A stretch of DNA of 64,000 nucleotides, taken from contig CACYSD010000001.1 in NCBI GenBank assembly GCA_902776985.1, forward strand, positions 1 to 64,000, in the 5' to 3' direction. Position numbers and translations under genes: made by a program. Of the stretch, positions 60,829 to 64,000 are shown piece by piece (within the stretch, counting starts at the first letter, position 1; each line of letters starts with the position of its first letter). The notes under the pieces are model-generated. The model was not told where the DNA came from and searched no databases. It saw only the letters and a program-made list of their open reading frames with translations. This DNA is from UBA3839 sp902776985. GTDB lineage: Bacteria > Bacteroidota > Bacteroidia > Bacteroidales > Bacteroidaceae.

Positions 60829-61275
60829 ATGAAAAAATCAATTCTGACATTATTTGTAGCATTGTCATCGTTGACAATGTCTGCACAAAACCAAGGCGGA
60901 CGTTTTGAATTCAATCCTGAACAGATGGCAACTCGTCGTGTAGAACAGATTAAAAAGGCTTGCAACACCACAGAAGAACAGGATGCAAAGCTCAAAGAAT
61001 ACTACCTGAAACAGGCAAAAGAGATGAAGGAACGTATGGACTCACTTCGTGCTGCAAATGAAAACAGATTTCCTAACCGTGAGCACATGGCTGAAAGACA
61101 AAAAGCTGAACGTATAGCTATTAGTGAAATTCTCACCGAAGACCAGATGGCTGCATACGACAAAATGATTAAGGAACGTCCACAGCATCGCCCAGGAGGA
61201 GGTAACAGACCTGGTGGTCATCGTCCAGGAGGATTCGGAGGCGGAAACTTCCAGAACAACGACAATAACGAATAA
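60829..61275 (+). CDS. Small secreted Spy/CpxP-like protein
   Basis: 148-aa exported protein with signal MKKSILTLFVALSSLTMSAQ. The middle (about 28-110) is helical and charged, with paired ATRRVEQIKKACNTTEEQDAKLKEYY and ISEILTEDQMAAYDKM; the latter is an LTxxQ-like motif as in Spy/CpxP periplasmic chaperones. The C-terminus is Gly/Pro/Arg-rich (RPGGGNRPGGHRPGGFGGG). Bacteroidetes have many such proteins (DUF4890-like). A stress-related periplasmic role is inferred. It has its own dyad/promoter region and a strong terminator. Confidence 0.72.
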   Translation: MKKSILTLFVALSSLTMSAQNQGGRFEFNPEQMATRRVEQIKKACNTTEEQDAKLKEYYLKQAKEMKERMDSLRAANENRFPNREHMAERQKAERIAISEILTEDQMAAYDKMIKERPQHRPGGGNRPGGHRPGGFGGGNFQNNDNNE

Positions 61276-61331
61276 AACAGACGCTATTCTTGCAACTACA
61301 CAAATACTACAACATACTAGATTATTAAAAA

Positions 61332-61372
61332 ACTCGCGGAAGCAAAACTTGATTGCTTCCGCGAGTTTTTTT
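61332..61372. terminator. Strong bidirectional terminator
   Basis: actcgcggaagcaa (61332-61345) pairs perfectly with ttgcttccgcgagt (61353-61366), followed by TTTTTT on the plus strand and preceded by AAAAAA. Serves the Spy-like gene and the convergent transporter gene, whose stop lies at 61371. Confidence 0.9.
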
Positions 61373-62735
61373 ATTTCTCCTTAATCACATAGACGCAGGC
61401 GGCTCCGACAAAGAGGAAGATGCCTGCAAGAACAAGCATCACGGACTGCGGTGCCAGTTCGCCTTGAGTGGTAAAGAGGGATAGAACAACGCCGCCAAGT
61501 GATGCAGCAACTATCTGCGGCACACAGATGGTACCGTTGAAAAGCCCGAGATAGGTGCCGACATGACCGCCCTTGAGTGCGTTGGTAAGGATGGTAAAAG
61601 GAAGTGCAAGCATTGCTGCCCATGCACAACCGATGAGTGCGAACGAAACGAAGAGTGCATACTGATTGTGCACGAAATAGGTTGACACGAATCCTACTCC
61701 ACCGATAACGAGGCTGAGTGAATAAATCAGCCTGCGATTGCGGAAGAGAGGTATTACAACTGCCCAAAGCACAGAACCAATTGCCTGCACTGCGAACAGG
61801 ATGCCTACCCAGTCTCCAGCAGCCTGGTATTGCGAAGTCTCTGGGTTAAGCACAATGGTAGAAACTCCGTCAACAACTTTCTCCATGGTCGGTGCATCGA
61901 AGGCATTGGTGGCTACAGTGCCGTTGGTATAGGTCCACATATACATGAACGCTGCCCAGCAGAAGAACTGTACAAGTCCCACTGTCCAGAACACCTTTGG
62001 CGCACGCCGCAGGAGTTGGAACATATTTGGTGACTTTGCATCACCGGACTTCTCTTCTTCCGAAACTGGATGGTACTCATTATAGAGTGCCGGCGGATAC
62101 TCCTTTACCTTGATTGTGGTGTAGATGACACAGAGTATCAATATGGCTGCACCTACATAGAACGACCAAATAACACTGTCGGGAATGACACCCTCGGGAG
62201 CAGTGTTGCTGATTCCGATTGCAGCAAAGAGGAACGGGAACACATAGCCTGCAAGACTTCCTGCATTGCAGAGGAAAGACTGAATGCTATATGCCAGGCC
62301 TTTCTGTTTCTCGTTGACCATGTCTCCGACCATCATCTTGAACGGCTGCATAGCCACGTTGATGCTGGTGTCGAGGAACATAAGCGAAAGCAGTCCGAAC
62401 ACCATCGCCGTGCTCACCGTCATTCCGAACGAACCGGCATTGGGCAGGAGACACATCACAAGCACAGCCACAAGTGCACCCACGAAGAGATAAGGGATAC
62501 GTCGTCCAAAGCGTGTCCATGTGCGGTCGGAAAGAGAACCGATAATAGGTTGCACGATGATGCCCATAAGTGGAGGCAGAATCCAGAAATAGCTGAGTTT
62601 ATGAGGATCTGCACCCAATGTAGAGAAAATGCGGCTAATGTTCGCACTTTGCAGGGCATAGGCTATCTGAACTCCGAAGAATCCGAAACTGATGTTCCAG
62701 AGTTTCCAAAACGACTGATCAGGTATTTGTTTCAT
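61371..62735 (-). CDS. MFS sugar transporter (SLC45/sucrose-maltose type)
   Basis: 454-aa inner-membrane transporter with about 12 membrane spans, of the glycoside-pentoside/sucrose-type MFS group. N-terminal signature: WKLWNISFGFFGVQIAYALQ; between spans 2 and 3, QPIIGSLSDRTWTRFGRRIPY, typical of the SLC45/plant SUC branch. A cytosolic loop near 215-235 is hydrophilic. It directly follows the amylase gene (4-bp ATGA overlap), so it most likely imports maltose or maltodextrins from starch breakdown (context inference). Confidence 0.9.
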   Translation of the reverse strand: MKQIPDQSFWKLWNISFGFFGVQIAYALQSANISRIFSTLGADPHKLSYFWILPPLMGIIVQPIIGSLSDRTWTRFGRRIPYLFVGALVAVLVMCLLPNAGSFGMTVSTAMVFGLLSLMFLDTSINVAMQPFKMMVGDMVNEKQKGLAYSIQSFLCNAGSLAGYVFPFLFAAIGISNTAPEGVIPDSVIWSFYVGAAILILCVIYTTIKVKEYPPALYNEYHPVSEEEKSGDAKSPNMFQLLRRAPKVFWTVGLVQFFCWAAFMYMWTYTNGTVATNAFDAPTMEKVVDGVSTIVLNPETSQYQAAGDWVGILFAVQAIGSVLWAVVIPLFRNRRLIYSLSLVIGGVGFVSTYFVHNQYALFVSFALIGCAWAAMLALPFTILTNALKGGHVGTYLGLFNGTICVPQIVAASLGGVVLSLFTTQGELAPQSVMLVLAGIFLFVGAACVYVIKEK

Positions 62736-64000
62736 TTTATCAGAACTTTACGACCATTTACAATATAGAATCCCTTACCTGATTGAGACACACGGCGACC
62801 TGTGAGGTCGTAGACCGTAGTATTGCCCTCCCCTTGGGGAGAGATGGAGGTGGCTTCTATTCCTGTAGTCTCCTCATCCACCTCAACAAGGTACTTACCT
62901 GCAGCCTGGGAAGATTTGATTACGAAGAATGTATCTTCACTTACATCGGTAATATCGACGGTCTGCGGACTTCCAGTTCCTGTGGAGAATACAACATTGA
63001 CAAAATATCCGGCGGTATTGATATCGAATGTCTGATAATACCATGTATAGCCATTGATTTCACGGGTTGCAGTAATCTGCTTGCCTGGCCATCCGCCATT
63101 GAGCTGAGTATTGTTGTTGCTGTCCCAGATATAGAAGTTCATACGATTCCAGGAGAGTTCGTCGCGTACATAGATTGTAGCCGTGTGAGGAGTGAACTGA
63201 CCTTCTTTCTCCTTTTCCGCTGCCAGTTCGTCATCAATACGCTTTGCTTCTGTCTGCCATGCAGGAATAATATTGTCGGAGAGATAGTAGCAGTATCCTG
63301 TACCAGAAAGAATCCGAGTGTAACCAGAAGGAGCGGTATAGACGGTTGGAGTCTTACCTACTACACAGATGAGCGAACCGGCAGTACCTGTAGTGCAGAC
63401 TGCATAGTAGAACTGCTGACTTGTAAGTACCTCGTAAGTACTCTGGTTGTGGATTCCTGCAACCTTGCGGGCTGAAATCATGCGTTTCAGATCGTAGCGT
63501 TTTGCCTGCCAGTGTTTGTAGAACACACATGGAGTGCCAGGCATAGCAAGCATGAAAGCGTTGGCTGCAAGAGTGTCTGACCTGATCGGGTCTTGCGGCG
63601 CTGATGCAGAACGATACTCTGTATCATGGTTTTCAACGAATGTAACGGCGTAGCGCTGGTAATCAGAATTATAGACAAGCGGTTTGCCTGCAGCTGTTTC
63701 ATTTGAGGCAGAGAGAAGATTCCAGTTATTCTGTTTGATGGCATCGCGAATACGATAGCGGAACTGGAAGTCGAACGCAGCAGAGAGTTTATTTGTTCCT
63801 TCAATCCAGTTGCGAATCGCAGTTGTTCCATCCCAATACTCTCCCACAGAGAATGTAGGATTAACAGTGCTGTTGTAATCAGCTGTAAACGATGCGCTGT
63901 AGCCCTTAACCATATCGTAGCGGAAACCAGCGTAACCGAGGTCGTTGAGCAGGAAGTCAAGATATGCTTTCACACAACGGTTGACATTGTCAGACTTATG
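62732..64000 (-). CDS. GH13 alpha-amylase, partial (N-terminus beyond window)
   Basis: C-terminal 422 residues of a secreted alpha-amylase; the frame is open to the window edge (first visible residues HKSDNVNRCVKAYLD), so the start lies beyond 64000. GH13 motifs: GFRYDMVKGY (nucleophile Asp), SVGEYWDG (acid/base Glu) and VTFVENHDTEY (third Asp). After the catalytic and C-domain comes a CBM26-like starch-binding module (YVRDELSWNRMNFYIWDS...GGWPGKQIT). A linker (TSISPQGEGN) derives from a dispersed repeat. The end, VYDLTGRRVSQSGKGFYIVN, is a type IX-like sorting tail. Degrades starch outside the cell; the transporter downstream would take the products. Confidence 0.92.
   Translation of the reverse strand, partial: HKSDNVNRCVKAYLDFLLNDLGYAGFRYDMVKGYSASFTADYNSTVNPTFSVGEYWDGTTAIRNWIEGTNKLSAAFDFQFRYRIRDAIKQNNWNLLSASNETAAGKPLVYNSDYQRYAVTFVENHDTEYRSASAPQDPIRSDTLAANAFMLAMPGTPCVFYKHWQAKRYDLKRMISARKVAGIHNQSTYEVLTSQQFYYAVCTTGTAGSLICVVGKTPTVYTAPSGYTRILSGTGYCYYLSDNIIPAWQTEAKRIDDELAAEKEKEGQFTPHTATIYVRDELSWNRMNFYIWDSNNNTQLNGGWPGKQITATREINGYTWYYQTFDINTAGYFVNVVFSTGTGSPQTVDITDVSEDTFFVIKSSQAAGKYLVEVDEETTGIEATSISPQGEGNTTVYDLTGRRVSQSGKGFYIVNGRKVLIK
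62825..62858. repeat. Short G/C-rich dispersed element inside the amylase gene
   Basis: gccctccccttggggagaga followed by tggaggtggcttct, in frame in the linker between the starch-binding module and the C-terminal tail. It is shorter and more diverged than the other copies. Confidence 0.5.

Noticed and set aside
62070..62768. 232-codon open frame on the plus strand
   Set aside because: Antisense to the MFS transporter; His/Glu/Arg-rich composition is typical of the complement of membrane-protein codons.

Overview
The window reads as chromosome of a Bacteroidales bacterium, most likely Prevotellaceae (Prevotella/Segatella-like). Evidence: SusC/SusD pairs, an LpxC-FabZ fusion, TAnnTTTG-type -7 promoter elements, lipoproteins with acidic residues right after the lipobox Cys, type IX-secretion-like C-terminal tails, and Bacteroidetes-restricted families (DUF3822, PF14905-type outer-membrane barrel). 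No rRNA, tRNA, CRISPR array, phage or transposase gene was seen.

Layout. 118-5414 (minus): TonB receptor, guanine deaminase, free-methionine-sulfoxide reductase, serpin lipoprotein, TlpA-like thioredoxin lipoprotein. 5518-23317 (minus): one tight seven-gene operon, FAS1 - SusC - SusD - FAS1 - FAS1 - SusC - SusD, with its own promoter. Directly upstream, 23612-26560, lies a GH128-like endo-glucanase with a secretion tail. Together they look like a glycan-uptake locus built around three multi-domain fasciclin lipoproteins, and are the most unusual system here. 26977-31731 (plus): lipid A genes lpxD, lpxC/fabZ and lpxA, a pRiA4b ORF-3-like protein, and miaA. 31849-33006: Sel1-repeat protein. 33200-37539 (minus): a HU-domain/transmembrane/LysM fusion, a normal HU protein, rimO, ftsY. 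38115-42104 (plus): large outer-membrane barrel and a CPBP protease. 42042-44865 (minus): three family-2 glycosyltransferases. 45080-48165 (plus): alaS with a strongly repetitive leader, and a 51-bp tandem-repeat secreted protein. 48174-49568 (minus): RecD/UvrD-type helicase. 49711-51869 (plus): pilin-like protein, DUF3822, rsmD. 51866-55252 (minus): YbjQ, a membrane protein, S9 peptidase. 55355-56359: manA. 56388-59433 (minus): histidine phosphatase, crcB, Nudix, rfbC. 59560-61275 (plus): aroB and a Spy-like small protein. 61371-64000 (minus): MFS sugar transporter and a truncated GH13 amylase.

A second theme is a dispersed G/C-rich palindromic element (paired CCTCCCC...GGGGAGG arms, sometimes with a CCATCCGGATGG core). 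It occurs about ten times, mostly between genes. It also lies in frame inside coding sequence: twice in miaA, once in the helicase, once in the amylase, and once forming the last codons and stop of the serpin. The most complete copy follows aroB.

Start codons were moved inward from the longest reading frame where homology, a signal peptide or a lipobox argued for it; each case is stated. Domain assignments come from motif recognition, without a database search.
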